DNA from: Mycolicibacterium nivoides
GTDB taxonomy: Bacteria; Actinomycetota; Actinomycetes; Mycobacteriales; Mycobacteriaceae
DNA length: 64,000 bases
Assembly (NCBI RefSeq): GCF_003855255.1
Contig: NZ_CP034072.1
Location: 4,893,208 to 4,957,207, forward strand
Reading direction: 5' to 3'
Under the pieces are notes generated by a model. The model saw only the letters and a list, made by a program, of their open reading frames with translations. It had not been told where the DNA came from and ran no database searches. Both the position numbers and the translations under genes were made by a program. Below, piece after piece: positions 17,355 to 27,789 of the stretch (the first letter of the stretch is position 1; each line of letters opens with the position of its first letter).

Positions 17355-17867
17355 ATGCCGAACAGTTGCCGCCGTGCGATAACCGCCATCGGTGCCGCCA
17401 CGGCCGCGCTCGTCGTCCCGGCAGTTCTGAATGTCGCGCCGGCCCACGGGGATCCGCTGCCCGGTTTCTGCGTACCGCCCAGCGTTGTCGACAATGTCTG
17501 CACAGCCCGGCTGACCTCGGTGACCGCCGATGTCGTCGACGGCACGATCACCGGGACGCCGGATGGTGGCGGGGCTGCTGTCACGCTTGCCGGGCCGGCA
17601 GACGCGTACCTGAAATCGGCGGGATTCGGAGACGCACCACCGGAGGCGGTTCAACGCTGGGACGCCGAGATCGACAACGTCAGCAACCTCGACACATCCC
17701 CCGCCGACCCCAACTGGTACGGCAATGCCAAGGCCAAGGTGTTCCTGCCCAGGACGCTGAATGAGCTGGCCACCAAGTTTCCGCCCGGCAGTCTCGTCGT
17801 CCGATTCACACCCGACGACGCCCGGCCCGACGCGTTCCGGCTGGTGTCGATTCAGCCGACGCGCTAG
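17355..17867 (+). CDS. Secreted protein of unknown function
   Basis: A 170-residue exported protein starting at ATG 17355 (GAGGAGGGATACCGCG upstream). The signal peptide is residues 1-31 (ITAIGAATAALVVPAVLNVA, cleavage near PAHG). The mature part has two cysteines in a small N-terminal loop (GFCVPPSVVDNVCTARLTSV) and no other recognisable motif. The C-terminus SLVVRFTPDDARPDAFRLVS is beta-rich. No family recognised. It is convergent with the SRPBCC gene (5-bp gap). Confidence 0.75.
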   Translation: MPNSCRRAITAIGAATAALVVPAVLNVAPAHGDPLPGFCVPPSVVDNVCTARLTSVTADVVDGTITGTPDGGGAAVTLAGPADAYLKSAGFGDAPPEAVQRWDAEIDNVSNLDTSPADPNWYGNAKAKVFLPRTLNELATKFPPGSLVVRFTPDDARPDAFRLVSIQPTR

Positions 17868-17872
17868 TCGGA

Positions 17873-18352
17873 CTACGCCCGGCCCTGTGCCAGCCCGGCG
17901 AGGTGCTTGAGCGAGTTGTCCAGGTGCTGCCGGTCGAACGGCGGGAACTCGATGTGTTCGCGAGTGGCCGCCGGCACCGCCGACCAGTCGTACGTCAGGG
18001 TGACCTCCGTCCGGTCCTCGCCGAGCGGCTTGAGGTCGTAGCGCCAGATCCAGCCGCCGAAGTCGAGGTGGGCGTCGTCAGCGCCCTGGCCCGGCAGCCA
18101 CGCGATCGCGTGCGGCGGCTCGAATACCTCAACCCGGTTGGCCATCTCGTAGTGCATGCCCCCATAGTTGTCGTGGTACATCGCCATCCGGAAAATCTGG
18201 CCGGTGTCGGTCAGCTGCTTGCCGTCGAGCGATTCCCGCACCCAGCCGGTGCCGTCGATCGCCTGATGGGTGGTCGGGTCGGCAAGCACCGCGAACACGG
18301 TCTCGGCGGACGCGGCAATGGTGCATGCGGCGCTCATGGTGTCGTCAGTCAT
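17873..18352 (-). CDS. SRPBCC-family (polyketide cyclase/START-like) protein
   Basis: A 159-residue helix-grip lipid/hydrophobic-ligand binding fold. The protein opens with the usual strand-helix (MSAACTIAASAETVFAVLAD), then HQAIDGTGWVRESLDGKQLT, NRVEVFEPPHAIAWLPGQGA, WRYDLKPLGEDRTEVTLTYD, and ends in the long C-terminal helix (DRQHLDNSLKHLAGLAQGRA). ATG 18352 is the start. SRPBCC proteins bind diverse small molecules; no ligand is indicated. It is downstream of, and separated by a repeat copy from, the adenylate cyclase gene. Confidence 0.82.
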   Translation of the reverse strand: MTDDTMSAACTIAASAETVFAVLADPTTHQAIDGTGWVRESLDGKQLTDTGQIFRMAMYHDNYGGMHYEMANRVEVFEPPHAIAWLPGQGADDAHLDFGGWIWRYDLKPLGEDRTEVTLTYDWSAVPAATREHIEFPPFDRQHLDNSLKHLAGLAQGRA

Positions 18353-18388
18353 ACCCGTACCGACCGAAGGCGGCGCACAAACTCATCG

Positions 18389-18472
18389 AGACTGCGCGTA
18401 GATCATCGAGCCTGCGCCCAGATCGCTTTTTCGCCGAAAACCGCGATCTCAGCGCAGACTCGGCACGGTGGG
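18389..18472. repeat. Intergenic repeat copy A (cyclase 3' side)
   Basis: An ~84-bp element beginning AGACTGCGCGTAGATCATCG and ending near CGGTGGG, strongly similar to 20028-20113. Its two ends are imperfect inverted repeats (AGACTGCGCGTAGATC against GATCTCAGCGCAGACT), so the RNA or DNA can fold. It fills the gap between the SRPBCC gene and the cyclase stop. Confidence 0.85.
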
Positions 18473-18473
18473 A

Positions 18474-19970
18474 CTACAGGTTGAGGCCGAAAACCTTCAC
18501 GGCAGCCGACTTTCCTTTCAGCTCGTGCAGCCCCCGGTCGGCGAGTCCGGGTGGGGGCGTATCCAAGGCGTCGACGGTCGGCTGGGTCAGCAGGATCGAG
18601 TCACCCGTCATCTTGGTGAGCTGTTCGACACGGGCCGCCACGTTGACGGTGTCACCGATCAAGGTGAACTCAAGCTTGCCTCCGCCGCCGATGGTGCCCG
18701 CGATCACCACACCGGTGTTGATGCCGATGCCGATTCGCAGCGCCCCCTCGAAGCGTTCGGCAACCAGTCGCTGCATCAGCATCGCGGCGCTCACCGCGGC
18801 ATCGGCATGATTCGCAAGGTCGTTCGGCGCCCCGAAGACAGCCAAAGCGCCGTCGCCGAGGAACTTGTTCACATGCCCACCGGCCTCGACCACAGCGGGC
18901 ACCACGATTTCGAACAGCGCGTTGAGCCGGGCGACGGTGTCTTCGGCGGTGTTCGCCTCGGCGAACGGCGTGAAGTCGCGGATGTCGACGAACATGACCG
19001 TCACCTCGCGGCGCTCGCCGGTGAACACATCGTCCCCCTGCTCGAGCAGCCGCGCCGCCAAAGCCGGATCGACATACGTCCCGAACGCGGCCTGAAGCCG
19101 TTGCCGCTCAGCCAAACCCGCCTGCATGCGGTTGAAGGAAGCAGATAGGGCACCCAGGTCGTCGTCCTGGACTACGGGCAGGCGCCGGCCGTAGTCACCG
19201 TCGGCAACGCGTTCAGTCCCCTGTGCGAGGTCGCGAATCGGTCGCAAGAACGGCGCGGTCACCACGACTGCGAGTTGCCCTGAGACGAGCGCCAATACGC
19301 CCCCGATCACGACGGAGACGACGGGATCCTCGCGGGCACGATCGATCATCGCTGCCAGGATCGCGCCCGACGTGGCGAACACGAACGCCACCGCGAGCAT
19401 GGACATCTTGGACCACGTGGCAAAGGTCGGGCGGGAGCGCGGCAGCGAGTCACCGATACCGGTGTCACCGGCCACGGCAGCCCTCACCGGGCGCATCGCG
19501 CCCTCGACGAAACTGTGCATGTTGATCACCCCGACGGCAGCGGCGTACGCGGCACCGAGAACGCCGTACTGGACCAGCCGCCAGCCGGTCGCCCCGGCGA
19601 TCCCACCGACAACGACGCCGAGCAGCGGGGCCCACATCACATCGGTCACGAGCGTTCGGATAGTCGTCTTCCGCGCGTAGGTGAACGTGGCCTGAAGTGC
19701 CGTTGTCGGATCGACCTCGCTGCCCGCCGCCCACTTTTCGATCAGGCGCAACTCCTTCGAGCGCGGAAGGACCAGCACGTAAACCCGCACCAGCACCGCG
19801 ACAGCGGTGACGATGGCCGCGTCGACGAAACGACCAGACCTTTCGAAAGCGACAACCGTGAACGAATAGCCGAGATAGATGAGCAGCCCTGGCGGGTAGA
19901 TGAGGGCACAGATCGCCCAGGAGTACGCGGGCCCGTACCGATCCCACACCCACTGAAAGATCCGGTCCAT
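18474..19970 (-). CDS. Membrane adenylate cyclase (class III) with HAMP domain
   Basis: Converts ATP to cAMP at the inner face of the membrane. The 498-residue protein has six transmembrane helices in residues ~1-250, then a HAMP linker (PFLRPIRDLAQGTERVADGD), then the class III catalytic domain (~305-480). Metal aspartates are visible in VTVMFVDIRDFTPFAE and in HVNKFLGDGALAVFG, whose lysine binds adenine. The transition-state Asn/Arg pair is in TVNVAARVEQLTKMTG. The layout matches the mycobacterial Rv1318c-Rv1320c/Rv3645 group. It is monocistronic, and both flanks carry copies of the same repeat. Confidence 0.93.
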   Translation of the reverse strand: MDRIFQWVWDRYGPAYSWAICALIYPPGLLIYLGYSFTVVAFERSGRFVDAAIVTAVAVLVRVYVLVLPRSKELRLIEKWAAGSEVDPTTALQATFTYARKTTIRTLVTDVMWAPLLGVVVGGIAGATGWRLVQYGVLGAAYAAAVGVINMHSFVEGAMRPVRAAVAGDTGIGDSLPRSRPTFATWSKMSMLAVAFVFATSGAILAAMIDRAREDPVVSVVIGGVLALVSGQLAVVVTAPFLRPIRDLAQGTERVADGDYGRRLPVVQDDDLGALSASFNRMQAGLAERQRLQAAFGTYVDPALAARLLEQGDDVFTGERREVTVMFVDIRDFTPFAEANTAEDTVARLNALFEIVVPAVVEAGGHVNKFLGDGALAVFGAPNDLANHADAAVSAAMLMQRLVAERFEGALRIGIGINTGVVIAGTIGGGGKLEFTLIGDTVNVAARVEQLTKMTGDSILLTQPTVDALDTPPPGLADRGLHELKGKSAAVKVFGLNL

Positions 19971-20027
19971 GCCGCGAGGCTAGATGGCCGCACCGGTTGA
20001 ACTGCGGCTATTGGCGCAGATCCAGCC

Positions 20028-20113
20028 AGACTGCGCATAGATCATCGAGAGTGCGCATAGAGCGTCATTTCGCCGGGAATCGCGATCTCAGCGCAGACTC
20101 GGCGCGCGGTGGG
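20028..20113. repeat. Intergenic repeat copy B (cyclase 5' side)
   Basis: An ~86-bp copy of the element at 18389-18472, in the same orientation. The best-conserved parts are TAGATCATCGAG, TTTCGCCG and a 20-nt run starting CGCGATCTCAGCGCAGACTC. It lies between the cyclase start and the groEL1 terminator, so cyclase promoter sequences must overlap or flank it. Confidence 0.85.
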
Positions 20114-20126
20114 CCAACTCGGACGA

Positions 20127-20160
20127 AAACACCCCCGGCCCAAGCGGACCGGGGGTGTTT
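20127..20160 (-). terminator. Terminator downstream of groEL1
   Basis: A perfect 12-bp stem (AAACACCCCCGG and CCGGGGGTGTTT) with a 10-nt loop, ending 10 bp past the groEL1 stop. On the minus strand the stem is followed by a short T run. Confidence 0.88.
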
Positions 20161-20170
20161 CGTATTACTT

Positions 20171-21799
<1,629 letters not shown>

Positions 21800-21817
21800 T
21801 CATGACTCCTAACGCAT

Positions 21818-21865
21818 ACCGCCCCGGAAACCGCCCGTGCTGAACACGGGGATCTCCGGGGCGGT
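21818..21865 (-). promoter_or_regulatory. Large stem-loop in the groES-groEL1 spacer
   Basis: ACCGCCCCGGA (21818-21828) pairs perfectly with TCCGGGGCGGT (21855-21865), and an inner stem CCCGTG/CACGGG (21834-21839, 21845-21850) stacks inside. There is no U run, so it is more likely an RNA-processing or attenuation structure than a full terminator. Confidence 0.75.
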
Positions 21866-21886
21866 TACACGAGGTCCTTTACGGAA

Positions 21887-22186
21887 CTACTTTGCAACGA
21901 CAGCCAGCACGTCGCGTGCCGACAGGATCAGGTACTCCTCGCCGTTGTACTTGATCTCGGTGCCGCCGTACTTGCTGTAGATGACGGTGTCGCCCTCGGC
22001 AACGTCCAGGGGGATCCGCTTCTCGCCATCCTCATCCCAGCGGCCGGGGCCAACTGCGACGACGGTGCCTTCCTGCGGCTTTTCCTTGGCGGTGTCCGGG
22101 ATGACCAGACCGGAAGCGGTCGTGGTCTCGGCCGCGTTGGCCTGAACGAGGATCTTGTCCTCGAGTGGCTTGATGTTGACTGCCAC
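21887..22186 (-). CDS. groES: Co-chaperonin GroES
   Basis: 10-kDa heptameric lid of the chaperonin, 99 residues. The start is GTG 22186 ([20 protein letters not shown]) with GGAGGG upstream; the longer open frame is not real protein. The mobile loop ([20 protein letters not shown]) and the roof hairpin ([13 protein letters not shown]) are present, as is the C-terminal [15 protein letters not shown]. It is the first gene of the groES-groEL1 operon, with a CIRCE operator 133-159 bp upstream of the start. Confidence 0.97.
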   Translation of the reverse strand: MAVNIKPLEDKILVQANAAETTTASGLVIPDTAKEKPQEGTVVAVGPGRWDEDGEKRIPLDVAEGDTVIYSKYGGTEIKYNGEEYLILSARDVLAVVAK

Positions 22187-22318
22187 GATGGAAGCCCTCC
22201 ACTTTTCGGGGTTTGGATCCGGGGGGATCCCCAGATGCCGGTTACCAGGTGTTCGGCAAGCGTCCGTGCCCTTGCTCCGTCGTCGCGGGTGCCGGCGCTG
22301 GGTTTGGCCGCATGCCAC

Positions 22319-22345
22319 CTAGCACTCTATACATGCGAGTGCTAG
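22319..22345 (-). promoter_or_regulatory. CIRCE operator for HrcA
   Basis: CTAGCACTC, 9-nt spacer, GAGTGCTAG. This is a perfect inverted repeat that differs from the CIRCE consensus (TTAGCACTC-N9-GAGTGCTAA) only at the outermost bases. A further CACTC follows. It is upstream of groES, so HrcA heat-shock repression of groES-groEL1 is expected. Confidence 0.95.
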
Positions 22346-22365
22346 CACTCAAGGGTGGCCTCTGA

Positions 22366-22806
22366 TTACCGGCCGAAAGCGCTCGGATCCATCATGAGGT
22401 GGTCAGACACGTTCCCGACCATCTCGACCTCGACTTGGCGCTCGGTGAAATACCAGTCGTTTTCGTCACGGGCGAACACATCGGCGTAGCGCCCGACCAC
22501 GATCGGCTGTAGCGGCACGGTGTCGGTGTTCTGCACGACACAGAACGTCGAGCGAGCGGATGCACGCTCACCGTCGACGTCGACGATCGGGTTGAGCACC
22601 AAATGCCTGGTCCGTGGAGTGTTGCCGTGCTCGGGGAACCGGCGCGTCGTCGACGCGAACAGCTTGGCGATCGCCGAGGCTCCTGCCACCCCCATAAACG
22701 AGCCGCGTCCGAGCAGCTCCCCGACCCCGTCGAAGTCGCCGGCGTCGATCAGCTCGGCATAGCGGTACAGCAGCTCGGTGACCTCAAGCTTGTCTTCGAC
22801 TGTCAT
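22366..22806 (-). CDS. SnoaL-like (NTF2-fold) protein
   Basis: A 146-residue protein of the SnoaL/NTF2 superfamily, whose cone fold serves as small-molecule isomerase, dehydratase or binding domain. The start is ATG 22806 (MTVEDKLEVTELLYRYAELI), with AGGAGAGG ideally placed. Family features are ELLYRYAELIDAGDFDGVGE, TRHLVLNPIVDVDGERASAR, and NDWYFTERQVEVEMVGNVSD. The substrate is unknown. It sits between groES and tsaD on the same strand, and its 87-bp distance to tsaD suggests a separate unit. Confidence 0.82.
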   Translation of the reverse strand: MTVEDKLEVTELLYRYAELIDAGDFDGVGELLGRGSFMGVAGASAIAKLFASTTRRFPEHGNTPRTRHLVLNPIVDVDGERASARSTFCVVQNTDTVPLQPIVVGRYADVFARDENDWYFTERQVEVEMVGNVSDHLMMDPSAFGR

Positions 22807-22893
22807 CCGGCTACCTCTCCTGGCGAACAGACACAAATGTCCCCGACACGCCGCGGCGGAGCGAACATTCGCGTCTGCTCGCGCAAGCTAAGT

Positions 22894-23916
22894 TCACGCA
22901 ACCTGCCCCTTGACCACCGGCAGGCCTGGATCGCTGGCCGCATCCAGCGGCGACGGGTCCGCGCCGGCCGCGATCAGGTGCGCGGCGAACGAGGCGATCA
23001 TCGCGCCGTTGTCGGTGCACAACCGCGGCCGCGGCACCCGCAGGGTCAGCCCTGCCGCCGCGCAGCGTTCCTCGGCGAGTTCACGGAGCCGGGAGTTGGC
23101 CGCCACACCGCCCGCGATCAACAGGGTGGACACCCCGAGGTCGGTGGCCGCCCGCACGGCCTTGGCGGTCAGCACGTCGGCGACGGCCTCCTGGAAGCCG
23201 GCCGCCACGTCGGCCTGTGAGGCCTCCGGGTGGGCCTCGACGTAGCGGGCCACCGCGGTCTTGAGACCGGAGAAGCTGAACACGTACGGGTCGTCCCGCG
23301 GCCCGGTCATCCCGCGCGGGAACACGATGGCGTCGCGATCACCGGTGCGGGCCAACTCGTCGAGCACCCGGCCGCCCGGATATCCGAGTCCGAGGAGTCG
23401 GGCCACCTTGTCGTAGGCCTCACCGGCGGCGTCGTCGACGGTGCTGCCCAGCTCGATGATCGGCTCCCCCAGCGACCGGACATGCAGCAGATGAGTGTGC
23501 CCGCCCGAGACCAGCAGGCCCACGCTCTCGGGCAGCGGCCCGTGGTCGTACACGTCGGCGGCCAGGTGCCCGCCCAGATGGTTGACCCCGTAGAACGGGA
23601 CGTCCCACCCGGCCGCGTACGCCTTGGCGGCGGCCACCCCGACCAGCAGCGCGCCGGCCAGCCCGGGTCCTATGGTGGCGGCGACGACGTCGGGCCGCTC
23701 GATGCCCGCGGTGTCCAGGGCCCGGCGCATGGTCGGCCCCAGTGCTTCCAGGTGCGCGCGCGAAGCGATCTCGGGAACGACACCGCCGTATCGGGCGTGC
23801 TCGTCGACGCTGGAGGCGACTTCGTCGGCGAGCAGCCGCACCGTCCCATCTTCGGCGAGGTCGGCAATGCCGACTCCTGTTTCGTCACAAGAACTTTCGA
23901 TGGCCAAGATGATCAC
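22894..23916 (-). CDS. tsaD: tRNA N6-threonylcarbamoyladenosine transferase TsaD
   Basis: Transfers threonylcarbamoyl from TC-AMP to A37 of ANN-decoding tRNAs (t6A), acting with TsaB and TsaE. The 340-residue ASKHA-fold protein begins [16 protein letters not shown]. The metal-binding H-x3-H is H113/H117 ([12 protein letters not shown]). Other family motifs are [15 protein letters not shown] and [15 protein letters not shown]. Its ATG overlaps the rimI stop by 4 nt, and the preceding genes are all chained by 4-nt overlaps, a coupled t6A operon. Confidence 0.96.
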   Translation of the reverse strand: MIILAIESSCDETGVGIADLAEDGTVRLLADEVASSVDEHARYGGVVPEIASRAHLEALGPTMRRALDTAGIERPDVVAATIGPGLAGALLVGVAAAKAYAAGWDVPFYGVNHLGGHLAADVYDHGPLPESVGLLVSGGHTHLLHVRSLGEPIIELGSTVDDAAGEAYDKVARLLGLGYPGGRVLDELARTGDRDAIVFPRGMTGPRDDPYVFSFSGLKTAVARYVEAHPEASQADVAAGFQEAVADVLTAKAVRAATDLGVSTLLIAGGVAANSRLRELAEERCAAAGLTLRVPRPRLCTDNGAMIASFAAHLIAAGADPSPLDAASDPGLPVVKGQVA

Positions 23917-24374
23917 TTCGGGTCCCCTTGGGGAAGGCGTTGCATGGTGTAGGCGTCGGCCCCGCTGGCACGGTAGTACCGCTTGCGCAGGCCGATGTTG
24001 ACGAATCCGACGCTCTCGTACAGCGCGATGGCCGGTTCGTTGTCGGTGCGAACCTCCAGGAAAACCGTTCCGCCCGAAGCGAAGTGGAGCAAGTCGTCGA
24101 GCAGCCGACGCCCGATCCCCTGCCCCTGGAACTCGGGGTCCACGCCGATGGTGTGAATCTCGTACTCGTACGGGCGCATTCGGCCCAGCCGGGAGATACC
24201 GGCATAGCCGACCAGCACCCCCTCGCTACGGGCCGCGATGTAGCGATTGTGCTTGGCGTCGAGTTCGGCCAGGAAGGCGCTTGCCGGCCAGGGATCGTCG
24301 CCGACGAACAGCTTGGCTTCCAGCTCCGCGCACCGCGCGGCGTCGGCACGGGTCAGCGCATCGAACACGGTCAT
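23913..24374 (-). CDS. rimI: Ribosomal-protein-alanine N-acetyltransferase RimI
   Basis: GNAT acetyltransferase of 153 residues; RimI acetylates the N-terminal alanine of ribosomal protein S18 in E. coli and is often encoded with tsaB/tsaD. The acetyl-CoA loop is [20 protein letters not shown], followed by [20 protein letters not shown], which contains the N-x-x-A-x-x-L-Y signature, and [11 protein letters not shown]. Start ATG 24374 overlaps the tsaB stop by 4 nt. Confidence 0.94.
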   Translation of the reverse strand: MTVFDALTRADAARCAELEAKLFVGDDPWPASAFLAELDAKHNRYIAARSEGVLVGYAGISRLGRMRPYEYEIHTIGVDPEFQGQGIGRRLLDDLLHFASGGTVFLEVRTDNEPAIALYESVGFVNIGLRKRYYRASGADAYTMQRLPQGDPK

Positions 24375-25009
24375 TTCCGGGCCGCCACAGAAGGTTTCGC
24401 GTCGGGCCGACGCAGATACAGCGGAACCAGCGGCTGCGGGTCATCCCAATCGGCGACGGCGCGCACCAGGCCCGCGGGCGTCGGGTACACCACATCGAGC
24501 CGGGGCAGGGTGAACAGTGCGGCGTGCTCGGGCGAACCGGCCACCGCCGCGACTGAGCTCTGCAGCACGGCCGCCACATCGGCGGGTGCGTTGACGGAGG
24601 GGCCGTCGACCCGGACTCCGTCGCGGTAGTGCGCCCAGTACACCTCGCGCCGCCGCGCATCGGTGACCACCAAAACGTCGCCGTCGGTGTGGATTCCGAT
24701 GGCGTCCAGGCTGCACACCCCGTGCACCGGAACGCCCAGCGCATGAGCGAACGCCGCGGCGCTGGCCATCCCCACCCGCAGCCCGGTGAACGGGCCGGGT
24801 CCGCAGCCGACGACGACCGCGTCGAGATCGGCAACCGTGATCCCGGCATCGGACACGGCGCCGAGTACGTTCGGCGTGAGCTGTTCGGCGTGGGCGCGGG
24901 CGTCCACCGTCACCCGTTCGGCGAGGGGGTCGACCGTGCCGTCCTCGGCACGACGGACCACGCCGGCGCTCACCGCCGGGGTCGCGGTGTCGATGGTCAA
25001 CACGTTCAT
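24371..25009 (-). CDS. tsaB: t6A biosynthesis protein TsaB
   Basis: ASKHA-fold partner of TsaD, 212 residues, required for t6A37 formation as scaffold for the TsaB-TsaD-TsaE complex. It starts ATG 25009 (MNVLTIDTATPAVSAGVVRR). Recognisable motifs are ARAHAEQLTPNVLGAVSDAG and VVGCGPGPFTGLRVGMASAA. The C-terminus (DPQPLVPLYLRRPDAKPSVA) is the family's Y-x-R-x-P/D end. It overlaps tsaE by 4 nt upstream and rimI by 4 nt downstream. Confidence 0.95.
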   Translation of the reverse strand: MNVLTIDTATPAVSAGVVRRAEDGTVDPLAERVTVDARAHAEQLTPNVLGAVSDAGITVADLDAVVVGCGPGPFTGLRVGMASAAAFAHALGVPVHGVCSLDAIGIHTDGDVLVVTDARRREVYWAHYRDGVRVDGPSVNAPADVAAVLQSSVAAVAGSPEHAALFTLPRLDVVYPTPAGLVRAVADWDDPQPLVPLYLRRPDAKPSVAARK

Positions 25010-25473
25010 GGGGCGCTCCACTGCCAGATCACCGTGCGCGTCTCGGTTTCGGTGTCCCGCTCGATACGGATGTCCAGGTGATGTTCGGATAGACGTTCGG
25101 CCAGACCCTCGCCCCACTCGACCACCACCACGGCGTCGTCCAGATCGGTGTCGAGGTCGAGCGCGTCGAGTTCTCCCAGCAGGTCGACGCCGGGATGGTC
25201 GAGCAAGCGGTACATGTCCACGTGCACCATCGCCGGACGGCCGGCCTGCCGGGCGCGATGCACGCGGGCCAGCACGAACGTCGGCGAGACCACCGGTCCG
25301 TCCACATCCATGGCCTGGGCGATGCCCTTGGCCATCACCGTCTTGCCCGCCCCGAGCGGGCCCGACAACACCACCACGTCACCGGCCTTCAGCCCGGCAC
25401 CCAGCGTCGCGCCCAGGGCAATGGTGTCCTCGGTGGTGGCCAACTCGGCCGTGCCGGCGCTGCGTTCAGCCAC
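25006..25473 (-). CDS. tsaE: t6A biosynthesis ATPase TsaE
   Basis: P-loop ATPase of 155 residues needed for the bacterial t6A cycle. Walker A is GPLGAGKT (residues 38-45); the following VDGPVVSPTFVLARVHRA is the switch region, and VVVVEWGEGLAERL holds the Walker B-like acidic residues typical of YjeE/TsaE. Its GTG start region overlaps the end of the alpha/beta hydrolase gene by 8 nt. Confidence 0.95.
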   Translation of the reverse strand: MAERSAGTAELATTEDTIALGATLGAGLKAGDVVVLSGPLGAGKTVMAKGIAQAMDVDGPVVSPTFVLARVHRARQAGRPAMVHVDMYRLLDHPGVDLLGELDALDLDTDLDDAVVVVEWGEGLAERLSEHHLDIRIERDTETETRTVIWQWSAP

Positions 25474-26554
25474 GGAACCGGACCCGGTCGCGGACCCGGC
25501 GGGTCAGGGTGACCAGTTTGGAGGGGGTGGCCCGCTCCACCAGACGGACCAGTGCGTCGTCGATCACCACGGGCTCCTCAAGCTGGACCAGATGACCCGC
25601 TCCCCCGACGATCACCAGTTCGGAGCGGGGTAGCTGTGCGGCCATGGCCTTTGAGTATTCCATTGGGGTGAGCAGGTCACGGTCACCGCAGGCGATCAGT
25701 GTCGGCACTTTCGCCAGCACCCGTAGGGCCCCGGCCTCGTCGTGGACCTCGAGGGCATGCAGGAACTCGACCAGCGTGGTGACCGAGGTTCCGTGCATCA
25801 TCCGCTGGGAGAACTCGACCACGCTGGGGCTGACCGCCTCGTCGCCGTAGGACGCCGCGCGCAGGACCGGCCCGATCACCGACCGGGCCGCGCCGCGGGT
25901 GCGATGCACCGCGCCGGGGGCATAGCGGGCCAGGAACCTCGCCGCCTCCAGCGCCGGGTTGCGCAGGATCTCGCCCAACGGCGAACGGGCCACACCCTCG
26001 ACTGCCGAGGAGATCACCGCGGCACCGACGATCTGTTTCGGATAGCGGTGCGGGAACTGCCGCGCATGCGAGAGCACCGTCATACCGCCCATCGAATGGC
26101 CGACCAGTACCGCGGGCCCACGCGGAACCGTCACAGCCAGAACGGCTTCCAGGTCGCGTCCGAGTTGCTCGACGGTGTAGGTGTCCGGCGACGCGGCCCC
26201 GGACTGACCGTGGCCCCGCTGGTCGTAGAACACCATCCGCACCTGCGGACCCCACTGTTCGGCCAGCCGGGTGCGCTGAAAGTAGAAGGCCCCCATGCGC
26301 AGACAGAAACCGTGCGCGAACACCACCGTCAGCGGTGCGTCGTTGGGGCCGACCTCACGAACTGCCAGCGGCACCCCGTCCTCGGTCGTCACCACGGAGC
26401 TGCGGTCGGCATCGAGGCGCTCGAAATCCTCACCCAGGTAAGGATCCTCGCCGGCCCTGCGGCGGGTCAGCGACCGCGCCACCGACCTGCCCGCCACCGT
26501 GCCCACAGCGGTGAGCCCGGCGGCACCGGCCAGCCACTGAGCATTGCGACTCAA
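25466..26554 (-). CDS. Alpha/beta hydrolase (between alr and tsaE)
   Basis: A 362-residue serine hydrolase. The oxyanion segment is [16 protein letters not shown], the nucleophile elbow GHSMGGM (in [20 protein letters not shown]), the acid is in [20 protein letters not shown], and the catalytic His in [11 protein letters not shown]. An N-terminal hydrophobic stretch with basic residues ([20 protein letters not shown]) may be an anchor. It overlaps alr upstream (4 nt) and tsaE downstream (8 nt), so it belongs to the cotranscribed unit, but its role in t6A or cell-wall supply is not apparent. Confidence 0.88.
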   Translation of the reverse strand: MSRNAQWLAGAAGLTAVGTVAGRSVARSLTRRRAGEDPYLGEDFERLDADRSSVVTTEDGVPLAVREVGPNDAPLTVVFAHGFCLRMGAFYFQRTRLAEQWGPQVRMVFYDQRGHGQSGAASPDTYTVEQLGRDLEAVLAVTVPRGPAVLVGHSMGGMTVLSHARQFPHRYPKQIVGAAVISSAVEGVARSPLGEILRNPALEAARFLARYAPGAVHRTRGAARSVIGPVLRAASYGDEAVSPSVVEFSQRMMHGTSVTTLVEFLHALEVHDEAGALRVLAKVPTLIACGDRDLLTPMEYSKAMAAQLPRSELVIVGGAGHLVQLEEPVVIDDALVRLVERATPSKLVTLTRRVRDRVRFRG

Positions 26555-27720
26555 CGCCCGCGACCTGCCTGCAGATAGGTGCGGGTGATCCGCCCGCGCG
26601 GACTGGTGACCACCTCGTAGTTGATGGTGCCGAGCAGTTCGGCCCAGTCCTGGGCGGTCTGTTCGCCCTGGGTGCCGGGGCCGAACAGGATCGCTTCATC
26701 ACCTTCGGTGACGTCGGTGACGTCCGGGCCGAGGTCGACGACGAACTGGTCCATACAGATCCGTCCGACGGCCGGGCGGCGCCTGTCGTTGATCAGCACC
26801 TCGATCTTCCCGCTCAACGAGCGGAAGATGCCGTCGGCGTAGCCCACCGGCAGCAGCGCCAGGGTGGTGTCCCGGTCGGCGATCCACCGGTGGCCGTAGG
26901 ACACCCCGTCGCCGGCGTGCACCGAACGCACCAGCGCGACAGGGCATTTCAAGGTCATGGCGGGAACCAGCCCCATGTCGCCACGCTCGGGGATGGGGCT
27001 AAGGCCGTAGACCGCGATGCCGGGCCGCACCATGTCGAAGGCCAGATCCGGACGGGTCATCGCCGCAGGCGAATTGGACAGGTGGGCCAGCTCGAACACC
27101 ACGCCCTGGGCGGCGGCCTGCTCACGCATCGTGGTGAGCCGCTTGCCCTGCAGGTCGTTGAACGGATTGTCCGGCTCGTCGCCGTGCACCAGGTGGCTCA
27201 TGATGCCGCGCACCTGGATGACGCCGTCGGCCTGGGCACGGCCCAGCGCGGCGATCACGTCGGGAAAATCGGCGGGGCTGACACCGTTGCGGCTCAGCCC
27301 GGTGTCGACCTTCACGGTCACGGTCGCGGTGCGGCCGGTCTGCCGCGCGGCCGCCACCACATCGCCGAGCTGGCGCACCGAGGACACCGCGATCTGCACA
27401 TCGGCCTCGAGCGCCGGGGCGAAGTCGGTGCCCGGCGGGTGCAGCCAGCACAGCACGGGAGCGGTGATCCCGCCGGCCCGCAGCGCCACCGCCTCGGCGA
27501 TGGTCACCACCCCGAGTTCGGCCGCGCCGGCGGCCAGGGCGGCGCGGCCCACCTCGACGGCGCCGTGCCCGTAGCCGTCGGCTTTGACCACCGCCATCAC
27601 CCTGGCGCCGCCGGCATGTTCGCGCAGCAGGCGGACGTTGTGGCCGATCGCGCCGAGATCCACCATCGCCTGCGGCGATGCGTGCGGGTTCAGCGATGTC
27701 TCGAGTTCGGTCGTCTGCAT
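26551..27720 (-). CDS. alr: Alanine racemase Alr
   Basis: PLP enzyme that makes D-alanine for peptidoglycan, and the target of D-cycloserine. The 389-residue protein has PLP-lysine K46 in [11 protein letters not shown] and the second catalytic base tyrosine in [15 protein letters not shown]-binding arginine/serine segments include [20 protein letters not shown]. The C-terminal beta domain has [13 protein letters not shown]. Start is ATG 27720. It heads the coupled alr-hydrolase-tsaE-tsaB-rimI-tsaD chain. Confidence 0.96.
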   Translation of the reverse strand: MQTTELETSLNPHASPQAMVDLGAIGHNVRLLREHAGGARVMAVVKADGYGHGAVEVGRAALAAGAAELGVVTIAEAVALRAGGITAPVLCWLHPPGTDFAPALEADVQIAVSSVRQLGDVVAAARQTGRTATVTVKVDTGLSRNGVSPADFPDVIAALGRAQADGVIQVRGIMSHLVHGDEPDNPFNDLQGKRLTTMREQAAAQGVVFELAHLSNSPAAMTRPDLAFDMVRPGIAVYGLSPIPERGDMGLVPAMTLKCPVALVRSVHAGDGVSYGHRWIADRDTTLALLPVGYADGIFRSLSGKIEVLINDRRRPAVGRICMDQFVVDLGPDVTDVTEGDEAILFGPGTQGEQTAQDWAELLGTINYEVVTSPRGRITRTYLQAGRGR

Positions 27721-27789
27721 GTCATATCACCGCCGACCATTGTCCCAGAGCCAGGTATCGGGGAAGATCAGCGGACCGGTAGGCGCCTT

